In this document: one piece after another, positions 1 to 8,138 of the stretch | Layout: each line of letters opens with the position of its first letter | Position numbering within the stretch: position 1 is the first letter of the stretch | Source: RYN-111 sp046595815 | GTDB lineage: Bacteria > Actinomycetota > Actinomycetes > Mycobacteriales > SCTD01 | NCBI GenBank assembly: GCA_046595815.1 | Contig: JBKJSN010000088.1 | Coordinates: 17,876-81,875, forward strand | Direction: 5' to 3' | DNA: 64,000 bases | Notes under the pieces: model-generated | What the model was told of the DNA's origin: nothing | The model's database searches: none | What the model saw: only the letters and a program-made list of their open reading frames with translations | Program-made: the position numbers and the translations under genes

Positions 1-1007
1 CGGTTGAAGCTCAGCGCGAAGGCACGCCGTGACGCGGCGATCGGCGGCAGGGTCGGGATGGTGATGGGGCGCGTCACGGAACCGCTCGAGGTGCCCGTCG
101 CGCCGGTGCTGGTGCCCGTAGCGCCGCCTGTGGTGCCGGTGGTGCCGCCGGCCGTCGTACCGCCGGTGCTCGAACCGGTCGTACCACCGCTGCCGGACCC
201 GGTCGTGCCACCCGTCGTACCCCCGGTGGGCGTAGGCGTCGGGCTCGGCGGCGGCTGAGGAGTCACCAACTGCGCGCCGGCCGTGTTGGACCACTCGGAG
301 GCCAGGTCGCTGCCGCCGGTCCCGCTCTTGCGGAGCGCCCGCACCGTGTAGCGGTAGTCGTAGGTCCCCGGCGTGGGGTTGTCGTAGTACGCGGTGTATG
401 AACGGTCCGACGGGCCGGCGTTGAACGTGCTGCCCTTGCCGTCGCTGATCTCGAACCCGGTGAGGTCGGTTTCTTGGCCGCTGTAACTCCACTGGACGTC
501 CACACGGCTGGCTCCGGTGCTCTGGGCGCTGACCGAGCTGGGCGTCGTCGTCGGCCCGAAATTGGTGTAAAAGGCCACGGGCGAGGTGCAGTTGTTGGCA
601 GCGTCGTCGCACGTCTTCGCGGTCCACTTGCCGTTCACGTAGGAGCGCAGCTTGTCCAGGGTGATGGTGAAGCTGGCGGTCTTCGAGCAGCTGCTGACCA
701 GGTTCGAGGAGCAGCTCGTGATCGACGGCGTGGCGTTGTAGCCGCGCGCCGGGCTCCCGAAGTCGGCCGGTCCGTCGATGACGATCGAGCCGCCGCTGCT
801 CGTGCCGTCGGTGTTGGTGATGGTGCCCTTGACCATGACGTCCTGGGTGGCCGTCCCGTTGTTGCTGACCCCCGAGAGCGAGACGGTGAGCGACTGCGCG
901 GCGAGCGCGGGAGTCGCGGTGGCCCCGATAAGGGCACTCGACAGCGGGAAGGCGAGCGCGAGCACCGCGACGGCCGCACGGGGCCGACGGTAGGCACGAG
1001 TAGTCAC
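1..1007 (-). CDS. Secreted fibronectin type III surface protein (C-terminus beyond window)
   Basis: The GTG start at 1007 opens a frame that is still open at base 1, so the C-terminus is missing. The N-terminus has Arg-rich residues, a hydrophobic core and an Ala-rich cleavage region near residues 34-37, a typical Sec signal. Residues about 155-250 resemble a fibronectin type III domain (VDVQW, GFEISD, YTVRAL, SEWSNTA). A long Gly/Thr/Ser/Pro linker follows (repeats of GGTTG and TGATG type), as in wall-spanning stalks. The gene starts 15 bases after the sortase stop, so the two are probably cotranscribed and the protein may be the sortase substrate. This is inference, because the part that would hold a sorting signal lies outside the window. 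It could instead be a minor pilin of the adjacent Tad system. Confidence 0.75.
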   Translation of the reverse strand, partial: MTTRAYRRPRAAVAVLALAFPLSSALIGATATPALAAQSLTVSLSGVSNNGTATQDVMVKGTITNTDGTSSGGSIVIDGPADFGSPARGYNATPSITSCSSNLVSSCSKTASFTITLDKLRSYVNGKWTAKTCDDAANNCTSPVAFYTNFGPTTTPSSVSAQSTGASRVDVQWSYSGQETDLTGFEISDGKGSTFNAGPSDRSYTAYYDNPTPGTYDYRYTVRALRKSGTGGSDLASEWSNTAGAQLVTPQPPPSPTPTPTGGTTGGTTGSGSGGTTGSSTGGTTAGGTTGTTGGATGTSTGATGTSSGSVTRPITIPTLPPIAASRRAFALSFN

Positions 1008-1021
1008 ATCACGCTCCCTTC

Positions 1022-1714
1022 TCACTTGACGTCCTCGGTCAGTGCTGGGTTCAACTCAAGCCGCAAGATCAGTCGCTGCCGGGCGCTGCCCTTCGGGTGG
1101 CAGGTCGTGAGCGTGAGCAGGTGCTTGCCGGGTGTGTCGAGCAGCACCTCGGTGTTCTCCGGGCTGACCGGCCACGGGTTCGGGTGACCATCGAACGCCG
1201 GCGTCACGATGTAGTGGAAGACCTTGAACGGGGTCTCCAGGATCACTTCGTCGCCTCGGGTCAGCTCGTCGAGGTGGTTGAAGGGGCGCCCGAAAGTGGT
1301 GCGGTGGCCCGCGATCGCGACGTTCCCGCTCTCGCCCGGAAGTGGCGTGCCCGCGTAGTGGCCGGCGCCGGCGCGGAGCGCGGCAGCACTGGTGCCCTCG
1401 ACCACGAGCACGTTCAACTTGATCTTCGGGATCCTGATCCGGGTCAGCACGCTGCCTTCGGCGAAGCGCCCGTCCAGATAGCTCTGCTCGAGCCGCGACC
1501 CACCGAACTGACCGTCCAGCTTGCCCTGCTGGTAGCGGCTGAAGGCGTCGGTGCCGACGGGGTAGGCGAACATCGCCAGCCCGGACACCATCAGCATCAC
1601 GAAGAGCACCGACAGCGACCGGCGGCCGCCGGGGCGGCGGAGCGCGTCACCACACAGGGCCGCGAAGCCGCGCGGCTGCGCAGGCACTGCGGGTGTGACG
1701 AACGACGGTTCCAT
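1022..1714 (-). CDS. Sortase, class E-like
   Basis: A 230-aa membrane-anchored transpeptidase that would join sorted proteins to the cell wall. One transmembrane segment lies at about residues 33-52, followed by a sortase beta-barrel. The catalytic set is visible: His137 in AIAGHRTTF, Cys205 in TLTTC and Arg214 in ARQRLILRL. The TLTTC form and the single N-terminal anchor fit actinobacterial class E/F enzymes; the exact class is inferred. An AAGGAAG ribosome site precedes the ATG. The gene lies immediately upstream of the secreted fibronectin III protein and downstream of the Tad genes, which suggests a surface-assembly locus. Confidence 0.9.
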   Translation of the reverse strand: MEPSFVTPAVPAQPRGFAALCGDALRRPGGRRSLSVLFVMLMVSGLAMFAYPVGTDAFSRYQQGKLDGQFGGSRLEQSYLDGRFAEGSVLTRIRIPKIKLNVLVVEGTSAAALRAGAGHYAGTPLPGESGNVAIAGHRTTFGRPFNHLDELTRGDEVILETPFKVFHYIVTPAFDGHPNPWPVSPENTEVLLDTPGKHLLTLTTCHPKGSARQRLILRLELNPALTEDVK

Positions 1715-1857
1715 CTGTGGGTGCTCTTCCTTCGTACGGCGTGACGGTGCTGCCCTTGGACCAACGAAGGCGCGCCCTCGAGGTTACGCCGGACAGCCCA
1801 ACGATCCCCGTCTGTACAGGTACGACGGACTTATCCGCCCTTCGGTTCCCGCTCGAC

Positions 1858-2226
1858 TCAGCGGCGTCCCGCTCGGGCGCGGCCCATCACCATCCCCAGG
1901 GAAGACAAGCGTCCCGGTGGCGCCACGCCCACCGTGACCTCCGTGTCCAGGCCGTCCAACCTGCACGCGAGCAGCACCGCCCGCTGCTCCTGCACGAGCC
2001 GACGGGCGGCACCGCACGCCGCCCGCTCCCCCTCCAGGGCGTGCTTGGCGCCGGCCAGCGCAGCTACGTCGGCCACCGCCTCGGCGCGATGCCGACTCCC
2101 GTCGACCGTCCGCGCCGCGCCGATCGCTCCGCCCAGGACGAGCAAGGCCATGGCCAGGCCAAGCACCAGGATGGTGGCGAAGCCGTCGTCCCCATCGCGG
2201 ACTCGCCTGTGCCGGCGGGCCCTCAC
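1858..2226 (-). CDS. TadE/TadG-like pseudopilin (Rv3660c-neighbourhood type)
   Basis: 122 aa. A short basic N-terminus ends in DGDDGFATILVLGL, followed by one hydrophobic helix (residues about 16-38) and a small extracellular part containing AVADVAALAGAKHAL. This matches the TadE-like proteins of actinobacterial Tad loci, which act as minor pseudopilins. Its GTG start overlaps the stop of the upstream TadE gene in a GTGA junction, so the two are translationally coupled. The ALAGAKHA segment resembles the start of TadG-type putative pilus proteins. The role in Flp pilus assembly is inferred from context. Confidence 0.7.
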   Translation of the reverse strand: MRARRHRRVRDGDDGFATILVLGLAMALLVLGGAIGAARTVDGSRHRAEAVADVAALAGAKHALEGERAACGAARRLVQEQRAVLLACRLDGLDTEVTVGVAPPGRLSSLGMVMGRARAGRR

Positions 2227-2609
2227 GGCTGCTCGCGCTCCGCGAGCGTGGACGCCGAGACGGTGACGCTCGGCAGTACGCCGAGCATCCGCACCTGGGC
2301 CGTGACCAGAGCCTCGACCCAGTGCTCGCGGTCGCGGAGCACCACCGTGGCCTGCTGGGGGCCGAGGCGCTTGCCCGCGGCCACCGCCACGGACGTCGAC
2401 TCGCCGCGTGCTGCCAACCTCGCCGCCTCGCGCGAGGCGTCGATGGCCTTCATCCGGGCGTTGACGACCGCCAACGTGGCGATGAGCAGCGACAGGAGCA
2501 GGAACAGCACGGGCAGCACCATCACTGCCTCGGCAGTGACCATGCCGTCATCGCGGCCGCCGACGAGGCGGCGCCGTACCAACCGGTTCGCAAACGTGGA
2601 ACGTGCCAT
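2223..2609 (-). CDS. TadE family pilus assembly protein
   Basis: 128 aa. The prepilin-like segment DDGMVTAEAVMVLPVLFLLL has the conserved Glu five residues into the hydrophobic helix, as in TadE pseudopilins processed by TadV-type peptidases. The remainder is a short soluble domain (DASREAARLAARGE). It lies downstream of the DUF4244 pilin-like gene, with about 100 bases between them. No dedicated prepilin peptidase gene is visible in the window. Confidence 0.75.
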   Translation of the reverse strand: MARSTFANRLVRRRLVGGRDDGMVTAEAVMVLPVLFLLLSLLIATLAVVNARMKAIDASREAARLAARGESTSVAVAAGKRLGPQQATVVLRDREHWVEALVTAQVRMLGVLPSVTVSASTLAEREQP

Positions 2610-2711
2610 GGGAGCTCTCCTTATGAGTGGGGTTGCCGGACAGTGGGCTTGACGGGCGCGCGCCCCGGGCCTGGACCCAGGACCGGGGCGCGCGCAGGGC
2701 TCTGGACCGGC

Positions 2712-2936
2712 CTAGAACCGCAGGAAGCGGCGGAGGATGAACTGCTTCACGACCTCGAGGAACTCGCTGGACGTGACGATCTTGTAGAGGATTCCGGCGC
2801 AGCCAGCCGCGACGGCGGTGCCCATCGCGTACTCGGAGGTGACCATGCCGGCGTCGCCGTCCTCAGCCCGGGACGCGTGCCGGGACTGGACGCGGGCGGC
2901 GATGCGGTCGGTGACCCCGCTGAAGCGGACGCTCAT
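2712..2936 (-). CDS. DUF4244 Flp pilin-like small protein
   Basis: 74 aa. The core DGDAGMVTSEYAMGTAVAAG is a Flp/type IVb prepilin signature, with a Gly before the helix, Glu at +5 and adjacent Tyr. The hydrophobic helix is followed by KIVTSSEFLEVVKQF. In actinobacterial Tad loci this DUF4244 protein occupies the place of the major pilin. It sits about 120 bases downstream of tadC and upstream of the two TadE-like genes. Confidence 0.8.
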   Translation of the reverse strand: MSVRFSGVTDRIAARVQSRHASRAEDGDAGMVTSEYAMGTAVAAGCAGILYKIVTSSEFLEVVKQFILRRFLRF

Positions 2937-3059
2937 AGGTGTGCCCTTCTGTCTGATCCGGACCGTGTCGTCCGGCGCCGGTGAGGGTCGTGGGGGTCCG
3001 ACAGTTCGTGAACAGGTTGACCAAGCGCTGTGGACGGCAACTGGGCCTGTGGACAGCTC

Positions 3060-3776
3060 TCAGAAGCCGTTGAGGAGGGGACCAGCGACGGCGATGACGC
3101 ACGGCACCGTGCCGAGGAGGAGGAAGGCGGGCAGGAAGCAGACGGTGATCGGGGCAGCGGCCTGCGCCCCCGCGCGCTTGACCTTCTTACGCGCGACCGT
3201 GTTCGCCGCCCTGCGGGCGTCCTGCGCGACCCGCGACACGGCGGCAGCAACTGGGGTTCCGCCCTCAGCCGCCCGACGCAGGGCGCGCGACGCTGAGCCG
3301 GCGGCACCCGTGTCACCGAGCTCACCGAAGGCTTCTTCAGTCGGCGTACCCACACTGAGCGCCCCAGCGACGCGCGACAGCCTTGCCCCAGCAGGTCCAC
3401 CGACCGCGTCGGCGACCGAAGCCAGCGCGTCCGCGAGCGGGCTGCCCCCCGCGAGGCACGCCCCGACGAGGTCAAGGGCGAGCGGCAGCTGGAGTGCGAG
3501 CAACTCTTCGGTGGGGTCGTTGCCCGCATCCAGCCGGGCCAGCAGCGGCGGCCCGCCAAACGCCACCGCGGCGCCAACAGCTGCCCCCACCCAGCCGCCG
3601 ATCAACCACCAGGTGACTCCCCCCAGGACCAGCAAGGCCGGACCGCGGAGGGCACGGTTCGAGGTCTGCCCCACCTCCGGCACCGCCCGAACCAGCGCGG
3701 TGAGCCGGCGGGCCGACGGTGGTCTGACCGCGAGCACGCCGACGCCAGCCCCCAACAACAGCGCAGCGAGAATCAC
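3060..3776 (-). CDS. tadC: TadC-like type II/IV secretion inner-membrane protein
   Basis: 238 aa from a GTG start at 3776 that overlaps the tadB stop in a GTGA junction. Hydrophobic segments at the N-terminus, in the WWLIGGWVGAAVGAAVAF region and at the C-terminus (ITVCFLPAFLLLGTVPCVIA) flank a cytoplasmic T2SSF domain (LPLALDLVGACLAGGSPLADAL). It forms the membrane platform of the Flp pilus machine with TadB. A longer reading of the frame exists upstream but lies inside tadB, so the coupled GTG was chosen. Confidence 0.85.
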   Translation of the reverse strand: MILAALLLGAGVGVLAVRPPSARRLTALVRAVPEVGQTSNRALRGPALLVLGGVTWWLIGGWVGAAVGAAVAFGGPPLLARLDAGNDPTEELLALQLPLALDLVGACLAGGSPLADALASVADAVGGPAGARLSRVAGALSVGTPTEEAFGELGDTGAAGSASRALRRAAEGGTPVAAAVSRVAQDARRAANTVARKKVKRAGAQAAAPITVCFLPAFLLLGTVPCVIAVAGPLLNGF

Positions 3777-4573
3777 CGGGATCCCCCAGCCGAGCGCACG
3801 ATCGCCGCGGTCCAGGCCAGGCCGGCGAGCTCGAGACCGACGCCTCCCACCAGACAGCCCCAGCCGATCGGGGTGTGGAGGAGCACGTTGATCGGGTTGC
3901 CGCCAAGCCCTGCTCCGAGCGCCAGGCCGAAGGCCGGCATGAAGCAGATGAGCAACGCCGTCGAGCGAGCCCCCGCGAGTTCGGTGTCGAGTTCCTCGCG
4001 CAACGCCGCCTGCTCGCGCAATGCCTGCTCGAGGCGGTCCACTGCAGCGGCAAGGGAACTTCCCGCACCCTGGCAGACGCTCCAACACACCGCGAGACCC
4101 CTCAACAGGTCCGGCACGGCGCTCTCGGGCGCGTGGCGGACGAGCACGTCCCCTGCCTGCTCCCCCAGCCGAATGGCGCCCCCCGCCTCGGTGAGCGCCA
4201 TGGCCACTCGACCCTTCGCTACCTGGCCAGCGTTCACGAGCGCGGCGTCCGGAGCACGACCGGCACGCAGCTCCGCAGCGAGCGTGGCCATCGCCTCTGC
4301 CGCGGCAACCCGCTCCTCCTGCCGGGCCTTGTCCACCCGCCGTCCGAGCATGGCTCGGCGGCCAAGGCCAGCGAGGACGGCTCCCACGCCAGCACCGACG
4401 GGCCCGAGGGGGTAGACCAACACGGCGAGTGCCACGACAGCGACGAAGGGGGCCGAAGGCTCCCAGCGCGCGCGCTCGGCGTACGGAAGCACGCCCGGTC
4501 GGATCGGCGCCGGAAATCCCACCGCAATGGCGACGCCCACAGCAGCCAAGGCCGCCGGGAGGAGGTAGTTCAT
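3773..4573 (-). CDS. tadB: TadB-like type II/IV secretion inner-membrane protein
   Basis: 266 aa from the ATG at 4573, which overlaps the tadA stop (ATGA). There is an N-terminal membrane segment, a cytoplasmic T2SSF domain (about residues 85-215, with AELRAGRAPDAALVNAG and CQGAGSSLAAAVDRL) and two C-terminal membrane segments (LLICFMPAFGLALGAGLGG, GWGCLVGGVGLELAGLAW). It partners TadC as the platform on which the TadA ATPase acts. The open frame extends 22 codons further upstream, but only into tadA. Confidence 0.87.
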   Translation of the reverse strand: MNYLLPAALAAVGVAIAVGFPAPIRPGVLPYAERARWEPSAPFVAVVALAVLVYPLGPVGAGVGAVLAGLGRRAMLGRRVDKARQEERVAAAEAMATLAAELRAGRAPDAALVNAGQVAKGRVAMALTEAGGAIRLGEQAGDVLVRHAPESAVPDLLRGLAVCWSVCQGAGSSLAAAVDRLEQALREQAALREELDTELAGARSTALLICFMPAFGLALGAGLGGNPINVLLHTPIGWGCLVGGVGLELAGLAWTAAIVRSAGGSR

Positions 4574-5724
4574 GTCAGTAGGCGGTCGAGCTCGTGCGAA
4601 GCCGGCCCGCGACTGCCGCTCGCTGAGTGCCCGTCCCACGACCAGGCGGGCACGGCGGCGACGAGCCCGTCTGCTCCGCGCGTGAGCACACAGACCTCAG
4701 CTAGGTGCCTCGACCCCTCTGGCGTCCGCACAAGGTGGGCAGCGAGCCGCAGCCCGGAGGCCAGCTGGCTGTGAAGGGCGAACCGGTCCATGCCCGCGAC
4801 CGCGGCGAGCGCCTCGAGTCGTGCGGGCACGTCCCGAGCGGAGTTGGCATGCAAGGTGCCGCAGCCGCCCTCGTGCCCGGTGTTGAGGGCAGCGAGCAGG
4901 TCCACGACCTCGGCTCCGCGCACCTCCCCCACGACGACCCGATCTGGGCGCATCCGAAGAGCCTGGCGGACGAGGTCACGGAGCGTGACCTCGCCGGCCC
5001 CTTCGACGTTTGCTGGACGGGCCTCCAGCCGGACGACGTGCGGATGCTCCGGATCGAGCTCGCCGGCGTCCTCCACGAGCAGCAGCCGCTCCGCCAGGCT
5101 GACCCGGGACAGCAACGCCGACAGCAATGTCGTCTTGCCGGTGCCGGTCCCCCCGCTGATCAGGAACGCAGCCCGGGAGGCAATCAGCTGCGACAGGAGC
5201 TCTGCTCCATCCGGGGGGACGCTGCCAGCCGCCTGCAGTTCGTCCAGGGTGAACACGCGGCGGCGGGGCACACGCAGGGACAGGCACGTGCCACGAGGGG
5301 CGACGGGAGGAAGCACGGCATGGAGTCGGACGCCGTCGGCCAACCGGGCGTCGACCCAGGGCTGGGAGTCGTCGAGGCGGCGCCCCGTCGGTGCGGCCAG
5401 TCGGACGGCGAGCCTGCGGACGGCGGCGTCGTCGGCGAAGCGGACGGCGGAACGCTCCAGACCCGCGCCGCGGTCCACCCAGACCTCGTGAGGGCCGTTG
5501 ACGAGCACATCCGTGACGCGCGGGTCGGCGAGCAGCGCCTGCAGCGGCCCGGCCCCGACGATCTCGTCTTGCAGCCCGCGCAATACATCGTGCGCCTCCG
5601 AGCCCACCTGCAGGCCGCCGCTCACCTCGCGCAGCGCCTCGGCCACGCGGGCCGCTGTCGGCACGCCACCCTCAGCGATCAGCCGCTCCCGGACCCGAGC
5701 TAACAGGGCCGAGTCGGCGCTCAC
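4570..5724 (-). CDS. tadA: TadA/CpaF family secretion ATPase
   Basis: 384 aa. A hexameric type II/IV secretion ATPase that powers Flp pilus assembly. Walker A GGTGTGKTT is at residues 191-199, an Asp-box-like VEDAGEL at 217-223, Walker B DRVVVGEVRG at 261-270, and the His-box GHEGGCGTLHAN at 283-294. The length is usual for actinobacterial members. Its start overlaps the Ssd/CpaE-like gene by 4 bases, so ssd-tadA-tadB-tadC are translated in a chain. Do not confuse it with the tRNA deaminase TadA at 51.6 kb. Confidence 0.93.
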   Translation of the reverse strand: MSADSALLARVRERLIAEGGVPTAARVAEALREVSGGLQVGSEAHDVLRGLQDEIVGAGPLQALLADPRVTDVLVNGPHEVWVDRGAGLERSAVRFADDAAVRRLAVRLAAPTGRRLDDSQPWVDARLADGVRLHAVLPPVAPRGTCLSLRVPRRRVFTLDELQAAGSVPPDGAELLSQLIASRAAFLISGGTGTGKTTLLSALLSRVSLAERLLLVEDAGELDPEHPHVVRLEARPANVEGAGEVTLRDLVRQALRMRPDRVVVGEVRGAEVVDLLAALNTGHEGGCGTLHANSARDVPARLEALAAVAGMDRFALHSQLASGLRLAAHLVRTPEGSRHLAEVCVLTRGADGLVAAVPAWSWDGHSASGSRGPASHELDRLLT

Positions 5725-6788
5725 GCGACTGCCCTCTCGGGCGACACGAGGAGCTCTGCGAGCAGGGACTCGCTCAGCGCGGCAAGGGGTGAGCCTCTGC
5801 GCTCACCAGGCGGCACCCCTTCCTCCAGCGACCGGGCCAGCCCGGGCTCGGGCCGCAGCTCACCGGCAAGGGGCAGGGCTAGCGCCTGCTGGATCTCGGT
5901 CGCGGACAGCCCGGCGGGGGCCGGTCCGCGGACCACGAGCCGGACGTCGCGGCACAGGCGCGTGGCCCGGACCGCCACGCGTGCGGCCGCGGCAGCGGCC
6001 CGAACCTCGGCGGGTACGACGAGCAGCGACGTGGTGGCACAGCTCAGGACCTCCTGGCCCACCTCATCGATATGACGCGGCACGTCCACGACGACCAGGG
6101 GGTGGCTTCGGCGGGCGGCCTGCAGGACTGCGCGCGCAGCTTCGACGGGGACCTGCACGCACTCCCCGCGGTCCCAGGACAGCAGGGCGAGCTCACCGAG
6201 GCGTGGGAGCGCACGGCCCAGCGCCGCCGCCGGCACACGGCCGCGGGTGGCTGCGAGCTCAGGCCAGCGAAGCCCGGGCTGGTCCTCGGCGCGGAACACC
6301 ACGTCGATCCCGCCCCCCAGCGGGTCGGCGTCGATGAGCAGCGTGGGAATGCCCCTCCGGCCCGCTGCGTGGGCCAACGCGCAGGCGAGCGTTGTGGCAC
6401 CCGCGCCGCCTCGCCCTCCGAGCACGGCGATCACGGTCCCCTCCGCACCGCGGCCTTCGGCGGCTTCAGCGAGGGCCTCCACCAGCCAGCGCTCCGCATC
6501 GGGGAGGAACACCACGCGCTCGGCGCCGAGGTCGACCGCCCGCTGCCAGACCCCGGCGTCGTCGAGGTCGCGGCCAAGCACCAGGACGCCATCGCGCCGG
6601 CCGGGACGCACGAGCGTGGTGGCGTCGAGCACGTCGTCGCCGACGATGACAAGGGAGGCCTGGTCCCAATAGCGTCGAACATGCTGCACGTCGTGGATCA
6701 CGTCCGCCTCCACGCCCGCGAGAGCGGTGAGGCGCAGCAGGTCATCGAGCGTGGCGGGGTCAGCGGTGATGAGAAGCGGTCGCGGCAT
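5721..6788 (-). CDS. Ssd/CpaE-like septum-site/pilus localisation ATPase
   Basis: 355 aa from ATG 6788. The N-terminal receiver-like region (LLITADPATLDDLLRL) is followed by a MinD/ParA-type ATPase domain with a deviant Walker A (GGRGGAGATTLACALA) and switch LIDADPLGGGIDVVF. This is the arrangement of Rv3660c (Ssd) and of TadZ/CpaE proteins, which place Tad pili or influence septum formation. Thr follows Ala where the signature Lys would be, so nucleotide hydrolysis is uncertain. The frame continues 68 codons upstream, but through a low-complexity Pro/Gly stretch and a hairpin, so the internal ATG is preferred. Confidence 0.82.
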   Translation of the reverse strand: MPRPLLITADPATLDDLLRLTALAGVEADVIHDVQHVRRYWDQASLVIVGDDVLDATTLVRPGRRDGVLVLGRDLDDAGVWQRAVDLGAERVVFLPDAERWLVEALAEAAEGRGAEGTVIAVLGGRGGAGATTLACALAHAAGRRGIPTLLIDADPLGGGIDVVFRAEDQPGLRWPELAATRGRVPAAALGRALPRLGELALLSWDRGECVQVPVEAARAVLQAARRSHPLVVVDVPRHIDEVGQEVLSCATTSLLVVPAEVRAAAAAARVAVRATRLCRDVRLVVRGPAPAGLSATEIQQALALPLAGELRPEPGLARSLEEGVPPGERRGSPLAALSESLLAELLVSPERAVA

Positions 6789-6888
6789 GGCTGGAGCCTG
6801 GTCAGCCCCAACCTCGTCGAGAGCGTTCGGGCGACCGCCTGTGGACCGTCGTACCTGATCCACAGGGACGCGCCAAGGCCTGGACAAA

Positions 6889-6925
6889 CGACGACCCCCG
6901 CCGGGGGGGGAGGCGGGGGTCGTCG
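6889..6925. other. Strong hairpin between divergent genes
   Basis: A perfect 14-bp inverted repeat (6889-6902 and 6912-6925) surrounds a 9-base G-rich loop. It lies in the 250-bp gap between the divergent ssd and HAD-hydrolase starts. It has no T tract and no gene ends there, so it is not an ordinary terminator. It may be an attenuating leader structure for either gene. Confidence 0.6.
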
Positions 6926-7042
6926 GTGGTCCCGGCTCGGGGGGATGAGACGGGACCGCGGGCGGCACGACCAAGGGGACAGTCGCGCTCAAAACAGGGA
7001 TGCCCTGGCCTCCAGGCGCCTAAACACTTGTAATCACTCGTA

Positions 7043-7849
7043 ATGTCACATGTCGTGAGCGCCGCCTTCTTCGACCTCGACAAGACCGTGATCGCCAAGA
7101 GCAGCACGTTGGCGTTCGGCAAGCCCTTCTACAAGGGCGGCCTGGTCAACCGTCGTGCGGTGTTGAAGAGCTCCTTCGCTCAGTTCCTGTACCTGCTTCA
7201 GGGCGCGGACGAAGACACGATGGACAAGCTCCGGGACTACCTCGCCGCGTTGTGCGCCGGGTGGCCGGTCCAGCAGGTGCGGGACATCGTCGCGGAGACC
7301 CTGCACGAGCTCATCGATCCGCTCGTCTACGAGGAGGCCCTCGACCTTTTCGCGGAGCACCGCGCCGCCGGCCGGGAGATCGTGCTGGTGTCCAGCTCCG
7401 GCGAGGAGATCGTCGGACCTATCGGGGACATGCTCGGGGTCGACCGCGTCATCGCCACGCGGATGGTCGTCGAGGCAGGGATCTACACGGGCGAGGTCGA
7501 GTTCTACGCGTACGGCGAGAACAAGGCCGTAGCCATCACTGAGCTCGCCGTAGAGCAGGGTTGGGATTTGGCGGGCTGCTACGCCTACAGCGACAGCGTC
7601 ACGGACCTGCCGTTGCTCTGCGCGGTCGGACATCCCGTGGCGGTGAACCCCGACAAGGCGCTGCGCAGGGACGCCACTGAACGTGACTGGCCCATCCGCG
7701 TCTTCGCCCGCCCGGTGCGTGCCCAGCGCCGACTGCCCGCACCGCCGGGCGACACACGCGCCTGGGCTGCTGCGATAGCCGTCGCAACGGTGGGGTGCCT
7801 TGTGTGGGTGTCGCTGCGTCGGACCCGATCCGTCCCTGGTCAGCTCTGA
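7043..7849 (+). CDS. HAD-IB family phosphatase with C-terminal membrane anchor
   Basis: 268 aa. The HAD motif FFDLDKTV gives nucleophile Asp11 and Asp13. SSSGEE (motif II) and the late acidic motif YAYSDSVTDLPLL (motif IV) follow, so it should be an active phosphomonoesterase of the SerB-like IB subfamily. The C-terminus carries one hydrophobic helix (AWAAAIAVATVGCLVWVSL). It is the counterpart of Rv3661 and is divergent from ssd. The natural substrate is not known. Confidence 0.85.
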   Translation: MSHVVSAAFFDLDKTVIAKSSTLAFGKPFYKGGLVNRRAVLKSSFAQFLYLLQGADEDTMDKLRDYLAALCAGWPVQQVRDIVAETLHELIDPLVYEEALDLFAEHRAAGREIVLVSSSGEEIVGPIGDMLGVDRVIATRMVVEAGIYTGEVEFYAYGENKAVAITELAVEQGWDLAGCYAYSDSVTDLPLLCAVGHPVAVNPDKALRRDATERDWPIRVFARPVRAQRRLPAPPGDTRAWAAAIAVATVGCLVWVSLRRTRSVPGQL

Positions 7850-8091
7850 CTACGCTGAGTGGAATCCCTTGACAGCAAGGGAATCTCAGCAGATGGTGGC
7901 TGCACGGACAGCCGCCTGCGGGCGGACTCGTTCCCCCCGACGGCGGTCCGTGCAGTGCGCGTCCGAGCACCCACGTGCGATCAGCCGCGAGAGGCACATC
8001 GAGCGGGTCCAAAAGAGGTTCACGAAAGGGATCAGGACCCTGGGCGATGACGAAGATGCACGCTTTGGTCACTCGGCCGTAATGCATGGCG

Positions 8092-8123
8092 ACGGGGCTC
8101 CACCCTTCGGGATGGGGCCCCGT
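8092..8123. terminator. Hairpin terminator with TTCG loop
   Basis: A GC-rich stem (8092-8105 with 8110-8123, one mismatch and one G-T pair) is closed by a TTCG tetraloop. It lies between the converging HAD hydrolase and Fic-like genes, close behind the stop of the latter, and can serve either strand. The rest of 7850-8138 shows no gene. Confidence 0.65.
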
Positions 8124-8138
8124 TCCGTTGCCCCCGGC

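Noticed and set aside
1097..1744. Plus-strand open frame opposite the sortase
   Set aside because: Shadow of the sortase gene; no start site, composition typical of antisense high-GC frames.
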